Shown here one piece after another: positions 1 to 7,608 of a stretch of DNA of 57,311 nt (position 1 is its first letter; each line of letters starts with the position of its first letter). Location of the stretch: assembly GCA_000431155.1 (NCBI GenBank), contig HF985654.1, positions 1-57,311 of the forward strand. The letters are read 5' to 3'. This DNA is from Bacteroides sp. CAG:927 (lineage in GTDB: Bacteria; Bacteroidota; Bacteroidia; Bacteroidales; Muribaculaceae). The translations under genes were made by a program, and so were the position numbers. Under the pieces are notes generated by a model that was not told the DNA's origin, did not search any database, and saw only the letters and a list, made by a program, of their open reading frames with translations.

Positions 1-821
1 TAGCGGCTGTTGGCTTCGGAGGGTGGGAGTTCGGCGAAGCGGGGGAGGGTTGTTCCGAGGCGGGTGATGCGCTCAAAGAACATTTTTTGCGGGCGTACCC
101 AATAACCGCGCTCGCCATACAGGGCCTGATATACGACCATGCGATTGAGGGTTTCTGAATCTTTGGCAATATGCGCCAAACGATATAGGCCGCCTTTGAA
201 GTGACGGAAGTACCGCTCTCTTGGCGGCTTGATTTCATCAAGGATATTGCGTATGGCGGGGATAAGGTCATGGTGTACGTTATCGACTGTCATGGTGTGA
301 GGTCCATCGTAGTCAATGGCGGATGAATAATATTTCAGGAATTCGTCACGGAAATGGGCGATGGTGTCGCGTGCTCCGAACATGCCCCAGACTCTGTGGC
401 GGTTGTACTCATCGTAGCAATCAAACTGATGCTGCTGCATGCGGGCAAACTCGGCAATGAGTTCCGGCGTAATCTCAAACTGCTGATTATTGTCGGCTCG
501 CGGTGTCTTGTATTGGTGTGTGCCGATTCGCGGTGTGAGAAATTCTGTCATCCTGAAGAATGGGCTGACAAGGATAGCGGGTGCTCCTGTGAGCCTCACA
601 AGCTGCTGGCCATAGAACGAACCGCAGCTTGAACCGACTATCAAATCAAATTGCCGGCTACTGCACAGGTCCTGAAGCATGTCCATCGCTTTGTAAGGGT
701 GCAACGGTATGTCGGGGGCCACGATGTCGGCTAAATCAGCCAAACCGGTGCTGAGTGTGAGGGCTATCTCGCAGGAGCCACCGGATGTGAATCCGTGTAG
801 AAACAGTATTTTTTTAATCAT
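1..821 (-). CDS. YqiA/YcfP-type alpha/beta hydrolase fused to DUF1653 (3' end at window edge)
   Basis: Read directly from the minus strand: an ATG at 821 opens a frame that stays open to base 1 (273 codons). Residues 1-190 look like a YqiA/YcfP (UPF0227) esterase, with GFTSGG near the N-terminus, a GxSxG nucleophile elbow (GSSCG, Ser65), then Asp152 and His184 as the likely rest of the triad. Residues about 202-255 are a DUF1653 domain (RYFRHFKGGLYRL, YQALYGERGYWVRP). The last two bases read TA, so the stop may lie just outside the window. The ATG overlaps the stop of the upstream beta-lactamase as ATGA, so the two genes are probably co-transcribed. The substrate is unknown; YqiA homologues hydrolyse small esters. 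A DUF1653 tail on this hydrolase is, from memory, common in Bacteroidota. Confidence 0.8.
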   Translation of the reverse strand, partial: MIKKILFLHGFTSGGSCEIALTLSTGLADLADIVAPDIPLHPYKAMDMLQDLCSSRQFDLIVGSSCGSFYGQQLVRLTGAPAILVSPFFRMTEFLTPRIGTHQYKTPRADNNQQFEITPELIAEFARMQQHQFDCYDEYNRHRVWGMFGARDTIAHFRDEFLKYYSSAIDYDGPHTMTVDNVHHDLIPAIRNILDEIKPPRERYFRHFKGGLYRLAHIAKDSETLNRMVVYQALYGERGYWVRPQKMFFERITRLGTTLPRFAELPPSEANSR

Positions 822-1762
822 AAGTTTCTGTTTTGTGTGGATGAGGGGGAGAGGACACTGAGGACGATGGAAGAGATGTCGGCTATTATTTTGGCGGTGG
901 CCTGCGTGCTGTAGGGTGAATCGGCGATGAAAACGGCTATTGAATAGTGTCTGCCATCGGGCAGATTGACATAGCCGCAGTCGTTGAGCGCGGTTATGCC
1001 TCCTAACGGTGTGGTGAATCCTGTGCCGGTTTTGTGTCCGATGACGGCTTTGGCGGGTAGCAATGGCACCGCCAACCTGTCGGCTCCGGTGCGGCACTGC
1101 TCAAGCATTGTGGCGATTTCGGCAAAGGATGAGGAGCGGTGCCGGATTTCGGTATTGAAGCGGTGGAAGAGCGCGGCCATGGCGATGGGGGTGGCTTTGT
1201 TGAGGAGGATGAGGTCGGGCCGAGAGTGGAGGTCGTTTTCGGAAGCGCCAATGGTGATTGCTTCGGGACAACCGGCTTGCTTCATGAGGTTGGTGGCCGC
1301 TTCGGGTCCACCGATGAGGTGGAGGATGATGTCGGCAGCGTTGTTGTCGCTCTCCATCAATGACCATTTGAGGAGCTCCTGTATGGAGAGGGACTGCAAC
1401 GATGGCCCGTACTTATCGAGCATGGGGCTATAGGTGTCGCGGCGCAAAGCATCGGGGCCGAAAGATATGGAATCGCTCAATACCACGCCGTTGGTTTCGG
1501 CCCACTGTGCGACTGCGAGCGCAAGCGGGAATTTGAAGACGCTCATCATGGGGAATTCGTCATAACCATTGACAGAGACGGTGTCTTGGTCGTAGATTAC
1601 GGCGACGCCGATACGCGCATTCTTGCCGGAGATATATTCCTGCAACCGCGATTGAAGAGCGCAAGAGGTGGAGGCGCGGGCAGAGCAAGCGTAAAGGGGC
1701 GCATGAAGTGCAAAGGTGAGGAGGATGAGGATGTGCGGAAGGTATTTGCGGGTTGCAGTCAT
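818..1762 (-). CDS. class A beta-lactamase
   Basis: A periplasmic serine beta-lactamase that would hydrolyse penicillins or cephalosporins. An N-terminal hydrophobic segment (about residues 8-25) looks like a signal peptide. All class A landmarks are visible: SxxK as SVFK (Ser74, Lys77), SDN (138-140), an omega-loop glutamate in SENDLH (Glu175) and KTG (244-246). The length of 314 aa and the SENDLH form of the omega loop fit the CfxA/CepA/CblA-like Bacteroidota branch (subclass A2), although I cannot place it more exactly. It is the first gene of a two-gene unit and overlaps the downstream hydrolase by 4 bases. A TAnnTTTG element (1797-1804, minus) lies about 35 bases upstream. No mobile-element sequence is seen nearby, so it looks like an intrinsic chromosomal gene. 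Confidence 0.9.
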   Translation of the reverse strand: MTATRKYLPHILILLTFALHAPLYACSARASTSCALQSRLQEYISGKNARIGVAVIYDQDTVSVNGYDEFPMMSVFKFPLALAVAQWAETNGVVLSDSISFGPDALRRDTYSPMLDKYGPSLQSLSIQELLKWSLMESDNNAADIILHLIGGPEAATNLMKQAGCPEAITIGASENDLHSRPDLILLNKATPIAMAALFHRFNTEIRHRSSSFAEIATMLEQCRTGADRLAVPLLPAKAVIGHKTGTGFTTPLGGITALNDCGYVNLPDGRHYSIAVFIADSPYSTQATAKIIADISSIVLSVLSPSSTQNRNL

Positions 1763-1796
1763 TGGCGGGGATGAATCAGGGAATGGTATCGCGATG

Positions 1797-1804
1797 CAAA
1801 GTTA
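1797..1804 (-). promoter_or_regulatory. -7 element (TAACTTTG) upstream of the beta-lactamase gene
   Basis: The minus strand reads TAACTTTG, an exact match to the Bacteroidota -7 consensus TAnnTTTG. Transcription would start near 1792, giving a leader of about 30 nt. I do not see a TTG at the usual 19-21 nt spacing upstream. Confidence 0.4.
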
Positions 1805-1906
1805 ATGATTTTTTTGAGTGGGGAAGAATGGTCGGCAACCGGATGGCAACTTTATGTCGATGACGGCGTTATGCTTATATACTACTGATTTGATACATGA
1901 CGACAT

Positions 1907-2740
1907 ATGAATCTGCGAAAAAATTTATCGGGAAGAATGAGCTACCAATCGTTTATCCCGCCCAAAATAAGTGAATATGTATATATAGGGGACGATGCGG
2001 TGCTGTCGGAGCTTGCCGGGCTGTTTGCCGAGCTGAAAACGATGGTGGGCGAACTGCCGGAAAGCGAAGTACGGGAACTGGTGAGCATGGAGGCTTATGA
2101 CTCATGGCGACTATCGGAGGAGAAAGCCGAAAATTCTTTTTCGTTGGTTTCTGCAAAAGGGAACGAGAATGCGGAGAACATAGTCAAGGCAACGCTGTAC
2201 GGTGCCGGGGCACTTGACGAGCTGCCTATAAGCACAAGGCTGATACGCAATATTCATTACCTGATATGCGAAGGAGAGGATTATGACAGGAAATACCGAG
2301 GGGAATACCGGTCCTCACCGGTGTGGATAGGAAATGCGGGAGCCTCGATAGCCAACGCTGCTTTTATGCCTCCCGTTGGGGAAGATATGGTGGCGGCGAT
2401 AAGTGACCTTGACAATTATATCAATTATGGGGAGGCGAACGTGTTTATCAAATCCGCAATCATACATTATCAATTTGAGATGATTCATCCGTTTATAGAC
2501 GGTAACGGACGGACGGGAAGGGTGCTCAACAGTTTGTTTCTGCTGGAGAACGGGGCTATGGCGGCTCCGGTGCTTCTTTTATCGCACATCCTCTCCAGAA
2601 ACTACAACCGATACTGCAACGAGCTGCAACGCGTGAACGAGACAGGCTATATTGCGGGGTGGATAAGGTATTGGCTTGCCACGCTTATGGAGAGTGCCAA
2701 ATACACGCTACGTGTGGTTAAATTCAGCGACCTGGGATGA
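1907..2740 (+). CDS. Fic family protein (probable AMP-transferase)
   Basis: The full Fic signature HPFIDGNGRTGR is present (residues 194-205), with catalytic His194. Fic proteins move AMP, or occasionally another phosphate group, from a nucleotide to a target hydroxyl. The region before the motif (about 60-120) matches the usual Fic_N arrangement. However, the N-terminal stretch where class II proteins carry the inhibitory [S/T]xxxE[G/N] helix reads NSFSLVSAKGNENAEN and does not fit that pattern exactly. The start is uncertain: ATG 1907 is used here, but an in-frame ATG at 1937 is preceded by a purine-rich GGGAAGA. It stands alone, divergent from the beta-lactamase and convergent with the cupin gene, with no antitoxin-like partner, so a role as a housekeeping modifier or solitary toxin cannot be settled. 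Confidence 0.85.
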   Translation: MNLRKNLSGRMSYQSFIPPKISEYVYIGDDAVLSELAGLFAELKTMVGELPESEVRELVSMEAYDSWRLSEEKAENSFSLVSAKGNENAENIVKATLYGAGALDELPISTRLIRNIHYLICEGEDYDRKYRGEYRSSPVWIGNAGASIANAAFMPPVGEDMVAAISDLDNYINYGEANVFIKSAIIHYQFEMIHPFIDGNGRTGRVLNSLFLLENGAMAAPVLLLSHILSRNYNRYCNELQRVNETGYIAGWIRYWLATLMESAKYTLRVVKFSDLG

Positions 2741-2803
2741 AGTGGGAAGAATGGAGATGAGGATTTGGGGCCGATGACGGATGACAGCAAACGACAGAAT
2801 GCA

Positions 2804-2827
2804 GTCACCGGAACGGAACCGGATGAC
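2804..2827. terminator. hairpin between convergent Fic and cupin genes
   Basis: GTCA-CCGG (2804-2811) pairs with CCGG-a-TGAC (2819-2827) around a 7-nt loop with one bulged base. It lies in the 164-base gap between two convergent genes, where a bidirectional terminator would be expected, but there is no T-tract. Nothing else is seen in the gap. Confidence 0.3.
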
Positions 2828-2904
2828 CACATCCTGCGGAGTGTTGCTGAAAAGCAGATCAAGGGCCTGCGAATAACGCAGGATTTTGTCGCGGCGGGTG
2901 TTAT

Positions 2905-3354
2905 TTACCACTTTACCGGCTCATTGAGTATATTGCCGTCGGCGGCATCTTCGGCGGTGAAAGTGTTGCCACGATACTGCACGCAGAGCATGACAAGAGG
3001 CTGTGTGCCGTTGTTGCGGACGCTGCGGCGACCGTCGGGAGCAACGCGAACTACAGAGCCTTCCTCAACGGGAAAAACATCGCCGTCAACCTGAAACTCG
3101 CCTTTGCCGGAGAGGAATAAGTAAAGTTCTTCATGGTTTTTGTGGGTGTGGAGGAAACCTGTTTCCTGCCCGGGAGCAAAAACCTGAAATGAGAATTCAC
3201 CTCCTGTAGTGCCCACAGCATTGCCGCCGAATACTTTTCCGGGGATTTTGATTTCGGGACCGAGTTCAAGAACATAATCCTTGAGGTCGGCGAGGTGGCC
3301 AATGTTTGCGGCAGTGAAGTTAGTGCCTTTTTTGATGGTTTGAATCTGTTTCAT
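2905..3354 (-). CDS. small cupin-domain protein
   Basis: A 149-aa single-domain cupin. The first cupin motif is visible as HTHKNHEELYLFLSGKGEF, giving two histidines and a glutamate as metal ligands, followed by a glycine-rich turn; the second half (EEGSVVRVAPDGRRSVRNNG) carries the weaker motif 2. Its reaction cannot be named from sequence. The start is placed at ATG 3354 (MKQIQTIKKG), not at the longer in-frame extension, because an exact promoter (3381-3411) lies inside that extension. It is divergent from an HxlR-type regulator 202 bases away, which suggests it is that regulator's target; such pairs often handle reactive electrophiles or redox stress, but this is inference. Confidence 0.8.
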   Translation of the reverse strand: MKQIQTIKKGTNFTAANIGHLADLKDYVLELGPEIKIPGKVFGGNAVGTTGGEFSFQVFAPGQETGFLHTHKNHEELYLFLSGKGEFQVDGDVFPVEEGSVVRVAPDGRRSVRNNGTQPLVMLCVQYRGNTFTAEDAADGNILNEPVKW

Positions 3355-3380
3355 AACGGGGATTAATTTGTTTGACGATG

Positions 3381-3411
3381 CAAAGTTATAATGTAAATAT
3401 ATAATTGTCAA
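3381..3411 (-). promoter_or_regulatory. promoter of the cupin gene
   Basis: On the minus strand TTG (3411-3409), then 20 nt, then TAACTTTG (3388-3381): an exact match to the Bacteroidota TTG/TAnnTTTG promoter. The start would be near 3376, giving a leader of about 22 nt. The element fixes the translation start at 3354. Confidence 0.75.
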
Positions 3412-3414
3412 GAG

Positions 3415-3441
3415 GTTACTTTTGCGCCTATAGTTACTTTT
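3415..3441. promoter_or_regulatory. direct repeats GTTACTTTT between divergent promoters (candidate HxlR sites)
   Basis: GTTACTTTT occurs at 3415-3423 and again at 3433-3441, 18 bases apart, directly upstream of the cupin promoter's TTG and about 65 bases upstream of the HxlR promoter. The placement fits an operator for the neighbouring HxlR protein; the assignment is inference. Confidence 0.4.
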
Positions 3442-3505
3442 TTATCAGTATTGCAGAATTGCAAGAAGTTAGGGGTGTAAAATTTTTTGAAAAAATTCCG
3501 GGGTA

Positions 3506-3536
3506 TTGTGTATGTGCAGTTTTGTGAGTAGCTTTG
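3506..3536 (+). promoter_or_regulatory. promoter of the HxlR-type regulator
   Basis: TTG (3506-3508), 20 nt, TAGCTTTG (3529-3536): an exact Bacteroidota promoter, with a predicted start near 3541 and a 16-nt leader. Confidence 0.75.
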
Positions 3537-3556
3537 CAAAATAAAGCGTAAACGTA

Positions 3557-3934
3557 ATGAAAGCTAAAGAGGAGACAAATTCAATAATAGAGATATGCCC
3601 CATAAGAAATGTTGTGGCGAGGTTCGGTGACAAATGGTCGCTGCTGGTGCTGCTGGTAATAGACGGGGAAGGCGTGGTGAGATTCAATGAGCTTGGGAGG
3701 ATGATACCGGACATTTCCACGCGAGTGCTCTCCACTACCCTCAAAACACTTGAAGCAGACGGGCTGATAGACCGCAAGGTGTATGCGCAAGTACCGCCTA
3801 AGGTGGAATACACGCTGACGGAGACAGGCAAATCGCTTATACCGCTGATTATGCAGCTGACGGAATGGGCCATGAACAACATGAAAAATGTGATGACACA
3901 CCGCAAGCGATATGAGCTGGCGATGAGGAAATGA
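3557..3934 (+). CDS. HxlR/MarR-like winged-helix transcription regulator
   Basis: A 125-aa single-domain HxlR family protein. The family hallmark CPIRNVVARFGDKWSLLVLLVI is present near the N-terminus (residues about 14-35), including the conserved Cys that acts as a redox or electrophile sensor in several relatives. It is followed by the recognition region (ELGRMIPDISTRVLSTTLKTLEADGL) and the wing (YTLTETGKSL). It is divergent from the cupin gene and followed after 25 bases by the AlkD-like gene on the same strand, so it may regulate both itself and the cupin. Direct repeats at 3415-3441 are the best candidate binding sites. Confidence 0.9.
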   Translation: MKAKEETNSIIEICPIRNVVARFGDKWSLLVLLVIDGEGVVRFNELGRMIPDISTRVLSTTLKTLEADGLIDRKVYAQVPPKVEYTLTETGKSLIPLIMQLTEWAMNNMKNVMTHRKRYELAMRK

Positions 3935-3959
3935 ACTGTTGACCTAAAACAGGAACGGT

Positions 3960-4664
3960 ATGGTAAAAGAATGGCAAGAAAAGCTTAGAGCGGCATCGTC
4001 GGAAGAGAAGGCAAAGGTGTTGAGACGATTTTTCAAGACCGGCCCGGGCGAGTATGGCGAAGGGGACAAGTTTATCGGCGTAACGGTGCCGGTGGTGCGT
4101 GAGATTTCAGCGCCCTACTCTACCCTGCCGCTGGAAGAGATAGGCAAGATGACACAAAGCGAGATTCATGAATTTCGCTTAGCGGGTCTTTTGGCTCTGG
4201 TTCAGCGGTACAAGAAAACAAAAGACGATGAAGAGAAAGAGGCGGTGGTGATGTTTTACCTGAGCCAGACAGATCATATCAACAACTGGGACCTCGTGGA
4301 CCTGAGTGCGCCCAAAATCATAGGGGAACATGTGGCGCGTCATCCCAATTGGGCGCACATTTTATATGAGCTGGCGGAGAGCGGGGATTTATGGTGCGAG
4401 AGGATAGCGATGGTGAGCAACTGGACTATTATGCGGCACGGGGTGTATGAGCACACGATAGCTCTTGCCGACCGCTTCATGGAGCATAAACATCAGCTGA
4501 TGCACAAGGCGACGGGATGGATGCTGAGAGAGATGGGGAAAAGGAATCGCGAGCTGCTGATAAGATACCTTGACGAGAATGCCGCCATAATGCCGAGGAC
4601 GGCCCTGAGATATGCGATAGAGAAGCTGGAGAGGGATGAGCGGGTACACTATATGAGATTGTGA
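3960..4664 (+). CDS. AlkD-like DNA alkylation repair glycosylase
   Basis: An all-helical HEAT-like repeat protein of 234 aa, the usual length of AlkD. AlkD enzymes excise N3- and N7-alkylpurines from DNA without flipping the base. The signature NNWDLVDLSAPKIIG is present, and the three residues shown to act in Bacillus cereus AlkD (Trp109, Asp113, Arg148) have counterparts at Trp110, Asp114 and Arg148. The C-terminal block HKATGWMLREMGKR...MPRTALRYAIEKL is also typical. It lies 25 bases after the HxlR-type gene on the same strand and is probably read from the same promoter, which would link it to a stress response. Confidence 0.9.
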   Translation: MVKEWQEKLRAASSEEKAKVLRRFFKTGPGEYGEGDKFIGVTVPVVREISAPYSTLPLEEIGKMTQSEIHEFRLAGLLALVQRYKKTKDDEEKEAVVMFYLSQTDHINNWDLVDLSAPKIIGEHVARHPNWAHILYELAESGDLWCERIAMVSNWTIMRHGVYEHTIALADRFMEHKHQLMHKATGWMLREMGKRNRELLIRYLDENAAIMPRTALRYAIEKLERDERVHYMRL

Positions 4665-4674
4665 GGAATAAATT

Positions 4675-4704
4675 TTGATATTGAGGGACGGTGTTGTATT
4701 TTTG
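4675..4704 (+). promoter_or_regulatory. promoter of the family 2 glycosyltransferase
   Basis: TTG (4675-4677), 19 nt, TATTTTTG (4697-4704), with a predicted start near 4709 and a leader of about 13 nt. Confidence 0.7.
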
Positions 4705-4721
4705 CGAAAAATCTGCTGATT

Positions 4722-5480
4722 ATGTCAAAAATCTCCGCTACCATTCTAACATACAATGAGGAAAACCGCATTGAGGCCTGCCTGCAGTCACTGGAAGGGA
4801 TAGCAGACGAGATTGTGGTGGTGGATTCCGGCTCAACGGACCGTACAGTGGAGATATGCTCGAAACACGGATGCCGGGTGACGGTGCGTGAATTTCGCGG
4901 CTACGGGGCCCAACGGCAATATGCTACATCGCTGACAACGCATGCGTATGTACTGTCGGTGGATGCAGACGAGGTGGTGTCGCCGGCACTGCGCCATTCG
5001 CTGCTGAAACTGAAAAAGGATGGGTTTTCGCACAGGGGCTACAGCATGTCGCGACTGAATTTTTACTGCGGGCTGCCGGTAAAGCACTGCGGATGGTACC
5101 CGGATGTGCAGGTAAGATTGTTTGACAAGCGGTATGCGAACTGGAACATGCGGGATGTGGCCGAAAAGGTGATTTTCCGCGACAACATAAGCCCGGTGCT
5201 ATTGGACGGAGACATACTCCACTACCGCTGTGAAACGCCGGGAGAGTATGCGGAAAAGGAGCGTAACCATGCGTACATACTGGCGCACGACATAGCGGCG
5301 CAGAAAGGTGAAATCACACCCATGACACCTATGGCGGCGGCCGTGAAGGCTTTTTTCAAATGCTATATATTGCAGGGTGGTGTGCTTGACGGCCTTGCAG
5401 GACGCCGTATCAGCGTGGCCAAATACCACAGCACGCTTTTGGCGCACACGGCAGCCCGAAAGGTGAGAGCAAAATCATAA
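4722..5480 (+). CDS. family 2 glycosyltransferase (WaaE/KdtX-like)
   Basis: A 252-aa GT-A enzyme that would transfer a sugar from a nucleotide donor at the cytoplasmic face, most likely onto LPS core or another surface glycan. The N-terminus ATILTYNEENRIEACLQSL and VVVDSGSTDRT are the nucleotide-binding region of the GT2 family. The metal-binding DxD appears as DADEVV (about residues 85-90). The downstream GWYPDVQVRLFDK block is typical of the WaaE/KdtX (LgtF-like) subgroup. It is monocistronic, with its own promoter just upstream, and overlaps the end of the convergent DUF2752 gene by 6 bases. The acceptor is unknown. Confidence 0.85.
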   Translation: MSKISATILTYNEENRIEACLQSLEGIADEIVVVDSGSTDRTVEICSKHGCRVTVREFRGYGAQRQYATSLTTHAYVLSVDADEVVSPALRHSLLKLKKDGFSHRGYSMSRLNFYCGLPVKHCGWYPDVQVRLFDKRYANWNMRDVAEKVIFRDNISPVLLDGDILHYRCETPGEYAEKERNHAYILAHDIAAQKGEITPMTPMAAAVKAFFKCYILQGGVLDGLAGRRISVAKYHSTLLAHTAARKVRAKS

Positions 5481-5843
5481 ATTGCGCAAGACAAACCAAA
5501 CTAAGACAGCAATGGCCGTAAGGGTTATTGCGGTGGTGCTATTGAGTGTGTTGTAAAGGCGCGGCCAGCGGTTTTTGTGCCACGAGGCGAAGAATAGAAG
5601 GATGATGAAGGGGATGGCAAGAATCAAAAGGGCATTGAAGTGCCATGCCTGAGAGAAATGGCCGGTGAGAAGTGCGTGAATGGCTCTCTGCGAGCCGCAA
5701 CCGGGACACTGCAGGCCGGTGAGGGAGAGAAAGACGCAACGCGGATAGAGATGCGATGACGGGTCAACAAAGGCATACAAAAGGGCAAGAGCCACCAATG
5801 TGACGGCTCCGAGAGACAAAGCAATCTTGCGAGAGAGGTGCAT
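5475..5843 (-). CDS. DUF2752 small membrane protein
   Basis: A 122-aa integral membrane protein with three hydrophobic segments (about residues 8-28, 65-85, 100-118). The conserved DUF2752 core YPRCVFLSLTGLQCPGCGSQRAIHALLTGH, with the CPGCGSQRA motif, lies between the first two. The function of the family is unknown. Start chosen at ATG 5843 (MHLSRKIALS): it overlaps the stop of the upstream gene as TGATG, so translation is probably coupled. The partner upstream is a GYF_2-CD225 protein, a pairing that suggests the two work together in the membrane. Last gene of the dtd operon. Confidence 0.85.
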   Translation of the reverse strand: MHLSRKIALSLGAVTLVALALLYAFVDPSSHLYPRCVFLSLTGLQCPGCGSQRAIHALLTGHFSQAWHFNALLILAIPFIILLFFASWHKNRWPRLYNTLNSTTAITLTAIAVLVWFVLRNL

Positions 5844-6343
5844 CACAAAAGCGTGAGCATGAAGAACGGAGTGGTGATCAGACCAAGAACAAAGCTGAGA
5901 ATAATCCAAAGCTGTGCGCGGTCGGATGCCTGCAAAGCTCCTTTGATGTCGCCGGACTCATAGCGTGAGGATACCTGCGCTGAAAAATAGATGGCTACAA
6001 TGCCGCAGGGTATGCAGCAAAGGATTGTGACAATGATGCTCCAAGCAAGATATGTGGGAGGCATAGGCTCCTGATTGCGTGGATCAGACTGCGGGGCCGG
6101 GGCACCGGGCACCTGAGAGCCGTAAAGGATGCGGGAACGCGGAACCGGAGGAACGGGAGCGACCGGCGGCGGCGATGCGTGCGATAGAATGGATTGCAGC
6201 TCGGGAAGCTCTGAAGCGCGGCACCAGTCGGCAAGACCGGGACGCCACACCGGGGTGTCGGGGCAGATTTTGGCCTGCTCCAACTCCCCGATGGTAAGCG
6301 GTCCGAGCTTACTGTCGTTTATTATAACCCAGTATTTGTACAT
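5843..6343 (-). CDS. GYF_2 (DUF4339) - proline-rich linker - CD225 membrane protein
   Basis: Three parts are visible in 166 aa. Residues 1-50 form a GYF_2 domain (YWVIINDSKLGPLTIGELEQ...VWRPGLADWCRASELPEL), a fold that usually binds proline-rich peptides. Residues 55-95 are a proline-rich low-complexity linker. Residues 96-166 form a CD225/dispanin-type double membrane segment (LAWSIIVTILCCIPCGIVAIYFSAQV, then SSRYESGDIKGALQASDRAQLW). The function is unknown. It starts 9 bases after deoC and its stop overlaps the DUF2752 start. The self-contained GYF domain plus proline stretch could allow self-association, which is inference. Confidence 0.85.
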   Translation of the reverse strand: MYKYWVIINDSKLGPLTIGELEQAKICPDTPVWRPGLADWCRASELPELQSILSHASPPPVAPVPPVPRSRILYGSQVPGAPAPQSDPRNQEPMPPTYLAWSIIVTILCCIPCGIVAIYFSAQVSSRYESGDIKGALQASDRAQLWIILSFVLGLITTPFFMLTLL

Positions 6344-6352
6344 GAGAATGAG

Positions 6353-7237
6353 TTAGAAAAATTTTTCTTCGTGGCCGAGAATGTCAGCAAGAAGATTGTT
6401 AGCGAGGCGTGATGCACCAAGGCGGAAGTAGCGGTTGTTGAGCCACTTGTCGCCAAGGATATGCTTGACAATTGTATAGTAAGCAAGAGCATCATCGGTA
6501 GTGGACACACCACCGGCGGGTTTGAATCCTATCATGGTGCCGGTGGCATCATAATATTCTTTTATGCAATGGCACATGACATAAGCGGCCTCAAGAGAAG
6601 CACCGGGATAGCCTTTGCCGGTAGATGTTTTGATGAAATCGGCACCGGAATACATGGCGAGTATGGCAGCGGCACGGATGTTTTCGGCTGTTTTGAGAGC
6701 GCCAGTTTCCAGAATAACTTTCATGTGAGCGTGGCGGCACGAATGCTTGAGTTCCTGAATCTCATCGCACACTTCTTCCCAATCACCATCAAGGAAATTG
6801 CCTACGTTGAGGACGATATCGATTTCGTCGGCACCGCCTTCCACAGCAAGAGCCGTTTCGGCCACTTTAACTTCGGGGAATGTCTGGGATGAGGGGAAAC
6901 CGCCGGATACACAAGCTATCTTGACGCTGCTTACATCAAGGACAGTGCGCACGACCTGAGAGAAATTGGGGTAAACGCAAATTGCAGCCACATTGGGGAG
7001 ATCGCCATGCTCGGATTCAAAATCGTTGACCCTTTCGGTGAAACGGGCAACGGACACGGGAGAATCGGTGGCATTGAGAGTTGTGAGATCAATACAGTTG
7101 AAGAGGAGTTTGAGCACCTCGGGAGTGCGATTCTGCTCCATTTCATCGGACAGGATTTTCGCCACATCGGCAGCGACCTGCTCGTCGCTTGTAGTAACGT
7201 GGCTTTTAGCCACGGCTTCATGATATTTGTCAGCCAT
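6353..7237 (-). CDS. deoC: deoxyribose-phosphate aldolase
   Basis: A class I aldolase that cleaves 2-deoxyribose-5-phosphate to glyceraldehyde-3-phosphate and acetaldehyde in deoxynucleoside catabolism. The Schiff-base lysine is in DFIKTSTGK (Lys203), the second active-site lysine in GFKPAGGV (Lys239), and the conserved Asp in GADEIDIVLNVG (Asp140). The protein is 294 aa, longer than the E. coli enzyme (259 aa), with extra sequence at the N-terminus as in the longer bacterial subgroup. It is in a minus-strand operon, 19 bases after the MazG-like gene and 9 bases before the GYF_2-CD225 gene. Confidence 0.96.
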   Translation of the reverse strand: MADKYHEAVAKSHVTTSDEQVAADVAKILSDEMEQNRTPEVLKLLFNCIDLTTLNATDSPVSVARFTERVNDFESEHGDLPNVAAICVYPNFSQVVRTVLDVSSVKIACVSGGFPSSQTFPEVKVAETALAVEGGADEIDIVLNVGNFLDGDWEEVCDEIQELKHSCRHAHMKVILETGALKTAENIRAAAILAMYSGADFIKTSTGKGYPGASLEAAYVMCHCIKEYYDATGTMIGFKPAGGVSTTDDALAYYTIVKHILGDKWLNNRYFRLGASRLANNLLADILGHEEKFF

Positions 7238-7256
7238 AATGATGTATGTATATTGG

Positions 7257-7601
7257 TTATGATTGTTTGAGTTTGGGGTTGTTGAGATGACGGTTTACAT
7301 CTCTAATGTTTTTCTTGTTGAGATTGTTCAGGATAGCCTGCTGGAGGTCGATACCTTCCTGATTGGCTATGGCAGAAACAACCCAAAGGATGTCGGCCAA
7401 CTCGTCGGCGAGGTCGGGATTCTCACCGGGCTTAAAAGACTGGTCGCCGTGCTTGCGAGCCATGATACGTGCCACCTCGCCGGTTTCCTCAGCGAGAATA
7501 GCCATGTTGGTAAGAGGAGAGAAATAGCGGACACCGACGGTTGTGATCCATTGGTCAACAATCTGCTGAAGGGCCGGTATGGTGATGGGTTGTTGTGTCA
7601 T
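7257..7601 (-). CDS. MazG-like nucleotide pyrophosphohydrolase
   Basis: A 114-aa protein of the MazG/dUTPase-like all-alpha NTP pyrophosphatase superfamily, which hydrolyses (deoxy)nucleoside triphosphates to monophosphates. The metal-binding pattern is visible as LAEETGEVARI followed by LADELADILWVV (EExxE...ExxD). Start set at ATG 7601 (MTQQPIT), 7 bases after the dtd stop; the upstream extension of the frame lies inside dtd. The location between dtd and deoC suggests a house-cleaning role for unwanted nucleotides. Exact substrate unknown. Confidence 0.85.
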   Translation of the reverse strand: MTQQPITIPALQQIVDQWITTVGVRYFSPLTNMAILAEETGEVARIMARKHGDQSFKPGENPDLADELADILWVVSAIANQEGIDLQQAILNNLNKKNIRDVNRHLNNPKLKQS

Positions 7602-7608
7602 GACGGCG

